DNA of 64,000 nt from Streptomyces albus subsp. albus (GTDB taxonomy: Bacteria; Actinomycetota; Actinomycetes; Streptomycetales; Streptomycetaceae), in NCBI RefSeq assembly GCF_000719865.1, contig NZ_JOID01000012.1, positions 106,580 through 170,579 on the forward strand. The letters are read 5' to 3'. Under the pieces are notes generated by a model, which did not search any database, was not told the DNA's origin, and was given only the letters and a program-made list of their open reading frames with translations. This document shows positions 1 to 8,153 of the stretch, piece after piece. The translations under genes and the position numbers were made by a program. Every line of letters starts with the position of its first letter. Within the stretch, counting starts at the first letter, position 1.

Positions 1-153
1 GTCGATGTACGACAGCGACTGGAGCAGGTCGATGATGTAGATGCCGTTGCGCTCCGTGAAGATGAAACGCTTCATCTTCGGGTTCCAACGGCGGGTCTGG
101 TGCCCGAAGTGGACGCCGCTCTCCAGCAGCTCCCGCATCGTGACGACGGCCAT
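1..153 (-). CDS. rpsB: 30S ribosomal protein S2, N-terminal part
   Basis: The 51 visible codons start at ATG 153 and run off the left edge. The peptide begins [19 protein letters not shown] and continues with [18 protein letters not shown], the near-invariant N terminus of bacterial uS2, which helps bind mRNA on the small subunit near the Shine-Dalgarno site. A good ribosome binding site (AAGGAG read on the minus strand) lies at about 161-167. The remaining two thirds of the gene, and tsf which normally follows it, lie outside the window. Only the partial state limits the call. Confidence 0.97.
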
Positions 154-484
154 GGCCGCACTCCTTGACATTCTCGGTTCCACCGCGGCCGGGCGGCCGC
201 CGTGCCTGACGCCCCGGCGCGCCGTGCCGCGGAAAGCATCTTCCGAGGACCGAGGGACGCGGCCACCGTGCTGCCTGAGAGGTCTGACGCGACGGTGGCG
301 GGGCGTGCGAAGTCGATCCGGTCACCCGGATCGCCACCAGAAGTGTACGGGACGGCCGCACCCCCGGACGACACGGACGGGACCGGTCCGGTGAGGGGCA
401 CGACCCCCCGGAGCCGGCGCCGAGTTGTCCACAACCGGCCGGTAATCCACAGGTTGCGACCAAGATCCGCGCGGCGCCCGGCGG
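154..484. promoter_or_regulatory. divergent promoter region rpsB / M23 gene with two DnaA-box-like nonamers
   Basis: This 331-bp gap holds the leader and promoter of rpsB on the minus strand and the upstream region of the M23-like gene on the plus strand. I see no credible coding sequence. Two direct nonamers resembling DnaA boxes occur at 425-433 (TTGTCCACA) and 443-451 (TAATCCACA), 18 bp apart start to start. The first is the GC-adapted Streptomyces DnaA-box form. Promoter elements could not be assigned with confidence. Confidence 0.5.
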
Positions 485-1378
485 ATGCGGGACCCTCGCC
501 CCATGCGGAAGAACGAAGCAGCGTGGCGCGGACGGGACGGAGCACGGACCACCGGGCAGCGGAGCGGGAGAGGAGGCCGGTTCCGGGTGTGGAGGCGGAG
601 CACGGCGGAGAGCGGAGCCGCCGTCTCCGGCCACCGTGCCCGCTGCGGGCCCGCGACGGCGGTATGCGCGCTGCTGGCGGTATGGCTGCTCCTGCCCCGG
701 CCGCCCGGTCCCGGAGCCGGCGGGGGCACAGCCCTCTCCCCACCGTTCCCCGCCGCCGGGGCGGCCGCCCCGGCGGGCGGCACGGCGGCGGGCTCACCGG
801 CCGCCCGGCCGCGCCCGGGCGACGGACCGGGCGGGACGGGCCCGCGAGCCGGGCCCCGGCCGGCGCGGGACACCGCCCGCGGCCAGCGCGCCTGGCCGGT
901 CGACGGACCGGGCGGCGGACCGGGCGGGAAGGGTCGCGCGGCCGGCCGGCGGCCGGAGGTCCTGCGCGGCTGGCAGCCACCGCCCTCCCGGTACGCGGCC
1001 GGTCACCGCGGGGTGGACCTGGCCTCCCGTACGGGGCGGACCGTACGCGCCGCGGCGCCGGGCCGGGTCTCCTTCGCGGGTGTCGTCGCGGGCCGCGGCG
1101 TGGTGTCGATCGAGCTGGACGGCACGGGCGGTCCCCCGCTCCGCATCACCTATCAGCCGGTGTCGGCGGGGGTGGAGAAGGGGGACCGGGTGACCGCGGG
1201 CCAACCGGTCGGTGTGCTGGGCCCGGGGCCCTTCCACTGCCGGACCGCCTGTCTCCACTGGGGCCTGCTGCGCGGAGAGGAGTATCTGGATCCGCTGTCG
1301 CTGCTCCCCGCCTGGATGCTGCGCGGCGCCCCGTCCCGTCTGCTGCCGGTCTTCGGTGTACCGGAGCCGCGTGCGTGA
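485..1378 (+). CDS. secreted M23-family (LytM-like) peptidase domain protein
   Basis: The protein has 297 residues. An Arg-rich N terminus is followed by a hydrophobic segment around residues 57-73 (CALLAVWLLLPRPPG), consistent with a signal anchor or signal peptide. A Gly/Pro/Arg-rich linker runs to about residue 165. The C-terminal third is an M23 beta-sheet domain with GHRGVDLA (metal-binding His and Asp), then VSFAGVVAGRG and PVGVLGPGP. The usual final HxH motif reads CLHWGL, so its first His is Cys. The family cleaves peptidoglycan cross-bridges, but this variant may bind without cutting. A second ATG at 506 would shorten it by seven residues. It diverges from rpsB and converges on the TetR gene. 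Confidence 0.8.
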   Translation: MRDPRPMRKNEAAWRGRDGARTTGQRSGRGGRFRVWRRSTAESGAAVSGHRARCGPATAVCALLAVWLLLPRPPGPGAGGGTALSPPFPAAGAAAPAGGTAAGSPAARPRPGDGPGGTGPRAGPRPARDTARGQRAWPVDGPGGGPGGKGRAAGRRPEVLRGWQPPPSRYAAGHRGVDLASRTGRTVRAAAPGRVSFAGVVAGRGVVSIELDGTGGPPLRITYQPVSAGVEKGDRVTAGQPVGVLGPGPFHCRTACLHWGLLRGEEYLDPLSLLPAWMLRGAPSRLLPVFGVPEPRA

Positions 1379-1450
1379 GCGCGGGGCAGCCGTGGCCGGC
1401 CCGGAGCCCTGCGCGCCGACCGGGCAGGCCGGTACGGCCGCGGTGCGGGG

Positions 1451-2035
1451 TCAGCCGCCGCGGACCCCCCGCAGCGCCATGCCCACCGCCGCCTCGGCGA
1501 TCTCCTCCGGGCTCTCCGCCGCCCCGAGTTCGGTCCGGCGGACGGCCGCGTCGACGACTCCCTGCAGAAGCATGGCCGCGAGCCGGGGCTGCCGGTGCCC
1601 GAGGTCGCCCAGCGTCTCGACGACCAGCCCGATCAGCCCTCCGTGCGCGGCACGGATCTTCTCCCGCGCCCCGGCGTCCAGCTCACCGGCCGAGATGGCC
1701 ACCACCGCCCGGTGCCGCCGGTCCCCGACCAGCGCCAACTGCCGCCGCACATAGGCCTCGATCTTCTCCTCGGGCGGGCCGGCCGCCGCCATGGCGGCCT
1801 CGACCTCCGCGGCCCAGACCGGGAAGTCGACGGCGCACAGTTCTTCGACGACGGCCGCTCTGGAGCGGAAGTACTCATAGACGGAGGAGCGCGCCAGCCC
1901 GGTGCGCTCGGCGAGGGCGGGGAAGGTCAGCGCCTCCGTTCCGCCCTCGGACAGCAGGGATCGGGCGGCGTCCAGCAGGGCGCCGCGCTGCATGGTCCGG
2001 TGCTCGGCCACGGAGGCCGCTCGAATCCTGGGCAC
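1451..2035 (-). CDS. TetR/AcrR family transcriptional regulator
   Basis: The 194-residue protein has an N-terminal TetR helix-turn-helix: ALTFPALAERTGLARSS followed by VYEYFRSRAAVVEEL at about residues 35-65. A helical C-terminal ligand and dimerisation domain follows. These proteins are usually dimeric repressors released by a small ligand. Neither ligand nor target can be read from the sequence. The gene lies 69 bp downstream of whiG on the same strand, so read-through from whiG is possible. No transporter or enzyme gene diverges from it, which removes the usual clue to its target. Confidence 0.88.
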   Translation of the reverse strand: MPRIRAASVAEHRTMQRGALLDAARSLLSEGGTEALTFPALAERTGLARSSVYEYFRSRAAVVEELCAVDFPVWAAEVEAAMAAAGPPEEKIEAYVRRQLALVGDRRHRAVVAISAGELDAGAREKIRAAHGGLIGLVVETLGDLGHRQPRLAAMLLQGVVDAAVRRTELGAAESPEEIAEAAVGMALRGVRGG

Positions 2036-2104
2036 CCGTCCACTCTACGGAGGAGCCCTCGTCCTCGGCGAGCGCCCGGGGAGAAGTGGCCCGGCGGGCC
2101 GGGC

Positions 2105-2941
2105 TCAGCGCCCGACGTCCGCCAGTTTGGCCCGCAGTTGGAGGACGGACTTGGTGTGGATCTGGCTCACCCGGCTCTCGGTGACCCCGAGGACCTGGCC
2201 GATCTCGGCGAGGGTCAGCCCTTCGTAGTAGTAGAGAGTGACCACGGTCTTCTCCCGTTCCGGGAGGGTGTTGATGGCCCGGGCCAGCAGCCTTCGCAGC
2301 TCGCGGTCCTCGGCGACCTCCTCGGGGTCGTCCGCCGCGGTGTCCTCCAGCTTGTCCATCAAGCTGAGCCGGTCGCCACCCTCTCCCCCCGCGTGCAGCA
2401 GCTCCTCCAGAGCCACCACATTGGCCAGGGAGAGCTGGCTGAAGACCTGGTGCAGCTCCTCCAGGGCGATGCCCATCTCCTCGGCGACCTCGGCCTCGGT
2501 GGGGGTGCGCCGCAGGGCGGCCTCCAGCGTGGCGTAGGCCCGCTCGACGGCTCGCGCCTTCTGGCGTACGGAGCGGGGGATCCAGTCCAGCGCACGGAGT
2601 TCGTCGATCATCGCCCCGCGGATGCGGGTGATCGCATAGGTCTCGAACTTGATGGACCGCCCGGGGTCGAACTTCTCGATCGCGTCGATGAGCCCGAAGA
2701 CACCGGAGGACACGAAGTCGGCCTGGTCGACGTTGGGCGGCAGGCCCACGCTCACCCGCCCGGCCACGTACTTCACCAGGGGCGAGTAGTGCAGGATCAG
2801 CTGTTCCCGCAGCCGGCTGTCGGCCGTGTCCTTGTACGACCGCCAGAGCTCGTCGAGGGACGAGGGGGTGGCGGGGCGCACGCTGCCGCGAGCGGCGGGT
2901 GGCACTGCCGCGCGGTCAGACCCGGAGGTGTGCTGGGGCAT
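2105..2941 (-). CDS. whiG: RNA polymerase sigma factor WhiG (FliA family)
   Basis: The 278-residue protein matches the length of known Streptomyces WhiG. Region 2 is visible as [20 protein letters not shown], then [20 protein letters not shown] and [21 protein letters not shown]. Region 4 is [20 protein letters not shown] followed by [20 protein letters not shown]. In Streptomyces, WhiG starts the late programme in aerial hyphae that leads to sporulation and is held in check by the anti-sigma factor RsiG with c-di-GMP. The gene is preceded by 252 bp of non-coding DNA, consistent with its own promoter. BldD control of whiG is known from other species; a possible half site is described in the findings. 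Confidence 0.96.
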   Translation of the reverse strand: MPQHTSGSDRAAVPPAARGSVRPATPSSLDELWRSYKDTADSRLREQLILHYSPLVKYVAGRVSVGLPPNVDQADFVSSGVFGLIDAIEKFDPGRSIKFETYAITRIRGAMIDELRALDWIPRSVRQKARAVERAYATLEAALRRTPTEAEVAEEMGIALEELHQVFSQLSLANVVALEELLHAGGEGGDRLSLMDKLEDTAADDPEEVAEDRELRRLLARAINTLPEREKTVVTLYYYEGLTLAEIGQVLGVTESRVSQIHTKSVLQLRAKLADVGR

Positions 2942-3193
2942 TCGTCGCCTTGAGCCGTTCTGCCGTCAGGGTGAAATCGTCGGTCGGGAGCCAGGACTTT
3001 CGTAAGCGTAGCGTGACTGCCTCGTAGCAGCGTGCGAAGTGCTGCGGGTATCTCATGCGCAGATACGTTCCGCTGACCGCACCGCGGGGTTACGCCCGTT
3101 GAGTGGCACATGGGACGCGTGCGATTGACGAGGTTGTCCAGGGCGATGACGGGCCCGGGGGCGGACCGGCGCCCATCACCCGATCGCAGCAGG

Positions 3194-4354
3194 TCAGGTG
3201 CCATCTTCCGGAGCAACTTCAGGGCTTTTGGCCGGACGGGCCAAGCGCCATCGGTCGCCGTGCCGTTCGACGAACCCCAAGGACCGCAATTCGTACAGCC
3301 GAGCGCTCGCCTCGTTGCCGTCGGTGCCCGCTTCCCGCGCGATCTCCCGCGTGTCCGCGTCGCGGCGGGCGGGCAGAGCGTCCAGGACGCGGGCCGTGAG
3401 CGGGGCCAGCAGATCCCGGGCGAGGACCGGGCCGCTCCGATCCGGGGCCAGTTCCCCGATGCCGCCGACCAGCTCGATCACCTCGTCCGCGTCCGTGACC
3501 AGGGTGGCCTCCCCGCGCAGGAGCTCATGGACCCCCGCGGACAGACCGGAGGTCACCGGGCCGGGCACGCCGGCGGACAGCCGGCCCAGCCGCTGGGCAC
3601 CGCGAGCGGTGACGAGCGAACCGCTGCGGTATTCCGCCTCCACGACCACCGTGCCGCGGGTGAGCGCGGCGATGACCCGGTTGCGCTGCAGAAAGCGGCT
3701 GCGGGTGGGGTGCCCGCCCGGCGGGAGCTCCGCCACCAGCAGCCCCTGGTCGGCGATGCGCCGTAACAGCTCGGTGTGGCCGCGCGGATAGGCACGGTCC
3801 ACCCCGCAGGCGAGGACGGCGATGGTGGCGCCGTTCGCGGCGAGCGCCCCGCGGTGCGCCGCGCCGTCGATCCCGTAGGCCGCTCCGGAGACCACCACCC
3901 AGCCCCGCTCCGCGAGGCCGGCGCCGAGGGCGGCGGCGGCATGGGCGCCGTAGTCCGTGCACGCCCGGGCGCCGACAACGGCCACCGACCGCAGCGCCCA
4001 GAGCCGCAGGGACGGTCTGCCCCGCACCCAGAGACCGATGGGGCGGGCATCGCCCAGATCGTCCAGCTGTCCCGGCCACTCCTGGTCTCCCGGGCAGACG
4101 AAGCGGATACCGCAGGCCTCCGCGGCGCGGAGCTCCGCGACCGGATCCGTCCCGGCCGCCCGGGCACGGTAGCCCGCCATCCGTGCGTCGCTGACCGCGG
4201 ACGGCGCCCTGTCCCGTCCGAGGAAGAGCCGCAGCAGAGCGACCGGTCCCAGTTCCCGCAGCCACCGTCCGGCCAGCTCATCGCCCGGCTCCACGATCCG
4301 GGTGAGGGCCGCCCGCGCCTGGCGCGCCCGCTCGGTCGCTACACCGCCCGTCAT
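3194..4354 (-). CDS. dprA: DNA-processing protein DprA (Smf), contains a TTA codon
   Basis: The 386-residue protein carries the Rossmann-like DprA fold: SVAVVGARACTDYGAHAAAA at 123-142, SGAAYGIDGAAHRGALAANG, LACGVDRAYPRGHTELLRRI, and RNRVIAALTRGTVVVEAEYR. A winged-helix-like segment ends the protein. DprA binds single-stranded DNA and loads RecA during uptake of DNA. The ATG at 4354 was chosen over a far-upstream start because it overlaps the yifB stop as ATGA, implying translational coupling, and the product then has normal length. Leu197 is encoded by TTA (minus strand, 3766-3764), the rare Streptomyces codon read by the bldA tRNA, so synthesis should depend on bldA. Confidence 0.93.
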   Translation of the reverse strand: MTGGVATERARQARAALTRIVEPGDELAGRWLRELGPVALLRLFLGRDRAPSAVSDARMAGYRARAAGTDPVAELRAAEACGIRFVCPGDQEWPGQLDDLGDARPIGLWVRGRPSLRLWALRSVAVVGARACTDYGAHAAAALGAGLAERGWVVVSGAAYGIDGAAHRGALAANGATIAVLACGVDRAYPRGHTELLRRIADQGLLVAELPPGGHPTRSRFLQRNRVIAALTRGTVVVEAEYRSGSLVTARGAQRLGRLSAGVPGPVTSGLSAGVHELLRGEATLVTDADEVIELVGGIGELAPDRSGPVLARDLLAPLTARVLDALPARRDADTREIAREAGTDGNEASARLYELRSLGFVERHGDRWRLARPAKSPEVAPEDGT

Positions 4355-5973
4355 GCGGGCTCCCCCACCGGTACCGCTCCCCGGCTCACGCCGGTCCGCA
4401 GCTGGAGAGCCAGGGCCACGTCGGCGGCCGCGGGACGGTCGTGACCCGCGAGATCGGCGACCGTCCACGCCACCCGGAGCACCCGGTCCAGACCGCGGGC
4501 GGTGAGCAGGCCCCGCTCCATGTCCCGTTCGGCCTCCCGGAGCGCACCGGGATCCGGCCGCCATCTGGTGCGCAGCTCATGCCCCGGGACCTCGCCGTTG
4601 ACCCGCCACGGACTCTCCGCCAGCCGGGCCGCGGCCCGTTCCCGGGCCTGGAGTACCCGCCCGGCGACCACCGCGGTGGGCTCGCCTCCGACCCCGCCGT
4701 CCAGCAGAGCACGCCGCCCCACCGGTTCGACGCCGACCCGGAGGTCCACCCGGTCCATCAGCGGGCCGGAGAGCCTCGCCTGGTACCGCCGGACGACGGC
4801 GGGCGAGCACTCGCAGCCGGCCCCGGACAGCGAGTGCCGACCGCAGGGGCACGGGTTGGCTGCGAGAACGAGCAGGAACCGGGCCGGCAGCCGGACGACA
4901 CCCGCGCTGCGGGCCACCACCACGTGCCCGGACTCCAGCGGCTGCCGCAGCGCGTCCAGCACCCGGCCGCTGAACTCGGCGGCCTCGTCGAGAAAGAGGA
5001 CCCCGCGGTGGGCAAGGGTGACGGCCCCGGGCCTCGGCAGACCGTTCCCCCCGCCGACCAGCGACGGCATGGTCGCGGAGTGGTGGGGCGCGCAGTAGGG
5101 AGCTGTGTCGATCAGTGGCCGGCCGGGCGGGAGGACGCCCGCCACCGAGTGCACGGCTGTCACTTCCAGGGACTCCCGCCGGGTCAGTGGCGGCAGCAGG
5201 GCGGGAAGCCGCTCCGCCAGCATCGTTTTGCCTGCTCCGGGGGGACCTTTCAGGTAAAGGTGGTGCCCGCCGGCGGCGGCCACCTCCAACGCCGTCCGGG
5301 CGGCCCGCTGGCCGGCGACATCGGCGAGATCCGGCAGCGGCCCACCGCCCTCCGCCGACCGGCCGGCCAGCCCGGCCGCCGCGCCCGAACCCGGCAGGGC
5401 GAGGCCCGCGAGCATCGGGTCCGGCCGCCCCGCCTCCGTGGGCTCCTCCTCGGGTACCGGGTCGTCGGACAGCACCGCGATCAGCTGTCGCAGGCTGCGC
5501 ACCCCGAGGACGGCGATCCCGGGCACCAGGGCCGCCTCGGCGGCCGTCTGCTCCGGGACCACCACCTGCTCGTACCCCGCCTCCGCCGCGGCGAGCACGG
5601 CCGGGAGCACGCCGCGGACCGGACGCACCCGCCCGTCGAGACCGAGCTCACCGATCATCATCAGATCCGCGATCCGCCGCGGGTCGATCCGCTCCGCCGC
5701 CCCCAGGACCGCACAGGCCACGGCCAAATCGAACCCGCTGCCGCTCTTCGGGACGGAGGCCGGGCTGAGCCCGACCGTCAGCTTCTTCTGCGGCCACTCG
5801 GCGCCGGAGTTGACCACCGCGGCCCGGACCCGGTCCCGGCTCTCCACCAGGCTCTTGTCCGGCAGCCCGACGAGGGTGAAGGCGGCGATCCCGGGCTCGA
5901 GATCCGCCTGTACCTCGACCACCACGCCCTCGATCCCCGCCAGCGCCACCGAGCAGGTGCGCGCGAACCCCAT
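4351..5973 (-). CDS. YifB-family magnesium-chelatase-like AAA+ ATPase
   Basis: The protein has 540 residues from ATG 5973. The N-terminal Lon-protease-like (ChlI) domain starts [16 protein letters not shown] and includes VGLPDKSLVESRDRVRAA. The AAA+ domain has Walker A GPPGAGKT at 243-250, HHSATMPSLVGGG, Walker B GVLFLDEAAEF and the family signature NPCPCG. The C-terminal Mg-chelatase lid follows. YifB (ComM) proteins act as helicases in branch migration during natural transformation in some Gram-negative bacteria; the role in actinomycetes is unproven. The gene overlaps yraN by 1 nt (TGATG) and dprA by 4 nt, so the three appear to be one coupled DNA-handling unit. Confidence 0.93.
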   Translation of the reverse strand: MGFARTCSVALAGIEGVVVEVQADLEPGIAAFTLVGLPDKSLVESRDRVRAAVVNSGAEWPQKKLTVGLSPASVPKSGSGFDLAVACAVLGAAERIDPRRIADLMMIGELGLDGRVRPVRGVLPAVLAAAEAGYEQVVVPEQTAAEAALVPGIAVLGVRSLRQLIAVLSDDPVPEEEPTEAGRPDPMLAGLALPGSGAAAGLAGRSAEGGGPLPDLADVAGQRAARTALEVAAAGGHHLYLKGPPGAGKTMLAERLPALLPPLTRRESLEVTAVHSVAGVLPPGRPLIDTAPYCAPHHSATMPSLVGGGNGLPRPGAVTLAHRGVLFLDEAAEFSGRVLDALRQPLESGHVVVARSAGVVRLPARFLLVLAANPCPCGRHSLSGAGCECSPAVVRRYQARLSGPLMDRVDLRVGVEPVGRRALLDGGVGGEPTAVVAGRVLQARERAAARLAESPWRVNGEVPGHELRTRWRPDPGALREAERDMERGLLTARGLDRVLRVAWTVADLAGHDRPAAADVALALQLRTGVSRGAVPVGEPA

Positions 5974-6341
5974 CAGGCCACCCCCCGAGCATGCTCGACC
6001 ACGGGGGCACCGCGCCCCGGCAGCAGAACCCCCACGAGGTCGATCCGGACTCCTCCGGGCGGCGGCTGCCGCGCCGGCCAGCGCTCCTGCAGCCATCGTG
6101 CCGCGAGCCGCCGCAGCCGCGCCGCCTTCCGGACCGGCACGCCCGCCATGGGATGCTCGCGGCCACCGGCCCGGCGGGTCTTGACCTCGCAGATCACCAG
6201 GGCGTCGCCGTCCCGGGCGACAATGTCGATCTCGCCCTCGCGGCAGCGCCAGTTGCGCTCCAGTACCGTCATCCCGGCGTCGGCCAGCCGCCGCGCCGCC
6301 AGGTCCTCTCCGTAGCGGCCGAGCGCTCCTCGCGCGTTCAT
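5973..6341 (-). CDS. YraN family (UPF0102) nuclease-like protein
   Basis: The 122-residue protein starts [20 protein letters not shown], the typical start of the family. It carries the endonuclease-like core [20 protein letters not shown] and CEVKTRR (the E...D...ExK pattern of PD-(D/E)xK nucleases). No substrate is established. The ATG at 6341 was preferred over GTG 6350 or ATG 6347 because GGAGG ends 8 nt before it, whereas the upstream codons overlap that site. It is the first gene of the yraN-yifB-dprA unit. Confidence 0.9.
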   Translation of the reverse strand: MNARGALGRYGEDLAARRLADAGMTVLERNWRCREGEIDIVARDGDALVICEVKTRRAGGREHPMAGVPVRKAARLRRLAARWLQERWPARQPPPGGVRIDLVGVLLPGRGAPVVEHARGVA

Positions 6342-6405
6342 CGGCATCACCTCCGGGACGGACTGTCCCGGAACCGGAGGAGTAGAGTGGATCTTGGTCT
6401 GAAAC

Positions 6406-6432
6406 GGTGGACAACTCGCCAGTTGTGGATAA
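6406..6432 (-). promoter_or_regulatory. pair of DnaA-box-like nonamers upstream of yraN
   Basis: On the minus strand, TTATCCACA (6432-6424) is a perfect consensus DnaA box. TTGTCCACC (6414-6406) is one base off the Streptomyces form. The two are in the same orientation, separated by 9 bp, the same geometry as the pair at 425-451. They lie about 65 bp upstream of yraN, where they could affect its transcription or titrate DnaA. Function is inferred only from the motif. Confidence 0.55.
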
Positions 6433-6513
6433 CCCGCTCACTCGTCCGGGTGAGCCGGCCGCCTCATCCGACCCCCGTCACGCCCCTCGGGCCCGCCGCG
6501 GCGGATCCCGGCC

Positions 6514-6837
6514 TCACCGGTTGAAGCCGGACTCGTCCGGCAGTTCGAGGTCGCTCTTGTTGAGCTCCTCGATGTTCACGTCCTTGAAGGTCAGCACCCG
6601 GACCTGCTTCACGAACCGCGCGGGCCGGTACATGTCCCACACCCAGGCGTCGGCCATGGAGATCTCGAAGAAGACCTCCCCCTGCACCGAGTGCACCTGC
6701 ATCTCGTAGGCGTTCGTCAGATAGAAACGCCGTTCGGTCTCGATCACGTACTTGAACAGACCGACGACGTCGCGGTACTCCCGGTAGAGCTTCAGCTCCA
6801 TCTCGGTCTCGTACTTCTCGAGGTCTTCGGCGCTCAT
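6514..6837 (-). CDS. DUF2469 domain protein
   Basis: This 107-residue acidic protein (MSAEDLEKYETEMELKLYRE and on) matches the actinobacterial DUF2469 family over its full length, including YREYRDVVGLFKYVIETERR and DAWVWDMYRPARFVKQVRV. The family has no established function but is highly conserved and usually sits near rnhB, yraN and signal-peptidase genes. No signal peptide or membrane segment is seen. A GGGG-containing ribosome binding site precedes ATG 6837. Confidence 0.9.
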   Translation of the reverse strand: MSAEDLEKYETEMELKLYREYRDVVGLFKYVIETERRFYLTNAYEMQVHSVQGEVFFEISMADAWVWDMYRPARFVKQVRVLTFKDVNIEELNKSDLELPDESGFNR

Positions 6838-6876
6838 GACATGGTCCCCTTCAGCCGGGCGTCTCCCTATTGTGCG

Positions 6877-7365
6877 TCAGGCCCGTTCCGCCTCCAGGGT
6901 CACGGGCGCACTCGGAGGACCCTCGGCGAGCAGCGTGCGCAGCAGCTCCGCGAGCTTGGTCGGGTACACCGTCTCACGCAGGGTGGACAGTTCCCCGGAG
7001 GTCCACCACCGGAGCCCGGTGATACTGCGCTGTTCCAGCTCGGTACGGCCCGCGTCGTCGGTGCCGGTCTGCTCGGTCCTGCCCAGGTAGTACCACTCGT
7101 CCTGGTTCCAGCGGCGCCCGTCGAACGGGAAGGAGCAGTTGCGCCGCCACAGCACGGGCCCCAGCTCGACCTCCGTGATCCCCGTCTCCTCGGCCAGCTC
7201 GCGCCGGGCCGCGTCCTCGCGGCTCTCTCCCGGCTCGACCCCGCCGCCGGGGGTGAACCACCAGGAGAGCCGGGGGTCGGCGGGTTCGTGTCCGTGCAGC
7301 AGCAGGATCCGGTCGGCGGGGTCGAGCAGCACCACGCGGGCGACCTTCCGCCACTCCTCAGGCAC
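6877..7365 (-). CDS. Nudix hydrolase
   Basis: The 162-residue protein has a complete Nudix box: GGVEPGE, seven residues, then RELAEETGI (pattern G-x5-E-x7-REUxEExGU), so the Mg2+-binding catalytic helix looks intact. It should hydrolyse a nucleoside diphosphate linked to another group, but the substrate is not evident. The start overlaps the sipZ stop by 8 nt, so it is probably translated from the signal-peptidase operon. The same neighbour is found next to sip genes in other streptomycetes. Confidence 0.92.
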   Translation of the reverse strand: MPEEWRKVARVVLLDPADRILLLHGHEPADPRLSWWFTPGGGVEPGESREDAARRELAEETGITEVELGPVLWRRNCSFPFDGRRWNQDEWYYLGRTEQTGTDDAGRTELEQRSITGLRWWTSGELSTLRETVYPTKLAELLRTLLAEGPPSAPVTLEAERA

Positions 7366-8095
7366 CGGCCCGCTCCGTGCGCCGCCGCCCGGCCCGGCGG
7401 GCGACGGGCCCGTACGCGGCCCCCGCGAGGACCAGCACCACCCCCGCGGCCACGGCCAGGGAGAGCGGCCGCAGCGGGCCGGGCTCGGAGACCCCGCCGG
7501 GAAGATCCGTGAAGGCCACGGGGCGGGGGACCATGCCGAGGGAGTCCATCGGCCAGACCGAGGCGTCGACCCGGGCGCTGACCGCGCTCACGGGCACCGC
7601 GCCGTGGTCGCCGTCGGTCAGATGTTCCCGCGAGTCCAGGGACGTGTTCCGCTGGTCGCCGAGGAGGAACACGCTGCCCCGGGGCACCGGCGCGGTGAAC
7701 TCCAGCGGAGAGGCCGGCCCGGCGCTCCGCAGATACGGTTCCTCGAGCGCTTCGCCGTTCACCGTCAGCCGGCCCTCCGCGTCACAGCAGACGACCTTGT
7801 CCCCGCCGACGCCCACCACGCGCTTGATCATCGGGAGGTCGCCCCAGGTCGCGTCGGTGAAGACCACCACATCGCCGCGGCGGACCTCCCCGCCGTCGAT
7901 CCGCTCGGCCAGCACCCGGTCACCGGCGTTGACCGTCGGCTCCATGGAGTCGGTCGGCACGGTGTACGGCTGGTAGAGCAGTGCCGCCCAGGCGAATCCG
8001 CCCAGGAACAGCACACAGCCGACGGCCACCGCCAGCCCGGACAGGATCCCGCCCGCTGTGCGATGACCGTCGGCCGTCCGTTCCGCTGTACCCAT
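7358..8095 (-). CDS. sipZ: type I signal peptidase (fourth of the sip cluster)
   Basis: The 245-residue membrane enzyme removes signal peptides from exported proteins. An N-terminal membrane segment (GLAVAVGCVLFLGGFAWAAL) precedes box B TDSMEP with the nucleophilic Ser. Box D MIKRVVGVGGD holds the general-base Lys, and box E reads FLLGDQRNTSLDSREH. A second hydrophobic segment lies near the C terminus (LSLAVAAGVVLVLAGAAYG), a topology seen in several Streptomyces Sip proteins. The box E pair is GDQRN rather than the GDHR of its paralogues. The name follows gene order relative to rplS and the Nudix gene. Confidence 0.9.
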   Translation of the reverse strand: MGTAERTADGHRTAGGILSGLAVAVGCVLFLGGFAWAALLYQPYTVPTDSMEPTVNAGDRVLAERIDGGEVRRGDVVVFTDATWGDLPMIKRVVGVGGDKVVCCDAEGRLTVNGEALEEPYLRSAGPASPLEFTAPVPRGSVFLLGDQRNTSLDSREHLTDGDHGAVPVSAVSARVDASVWPMDSLGMVPRPVAFTDLPGGVSEPGPLRPLSLAVAAGVVLVLAGAAYGPVARRAGRRRTERAGA

Positions 8096-8153
8096 TCCCG
8101 CTCCCCGCCTCGGTGCTCAGGAACGGCACCCTACCCGGCGGTACGGGACGTGG

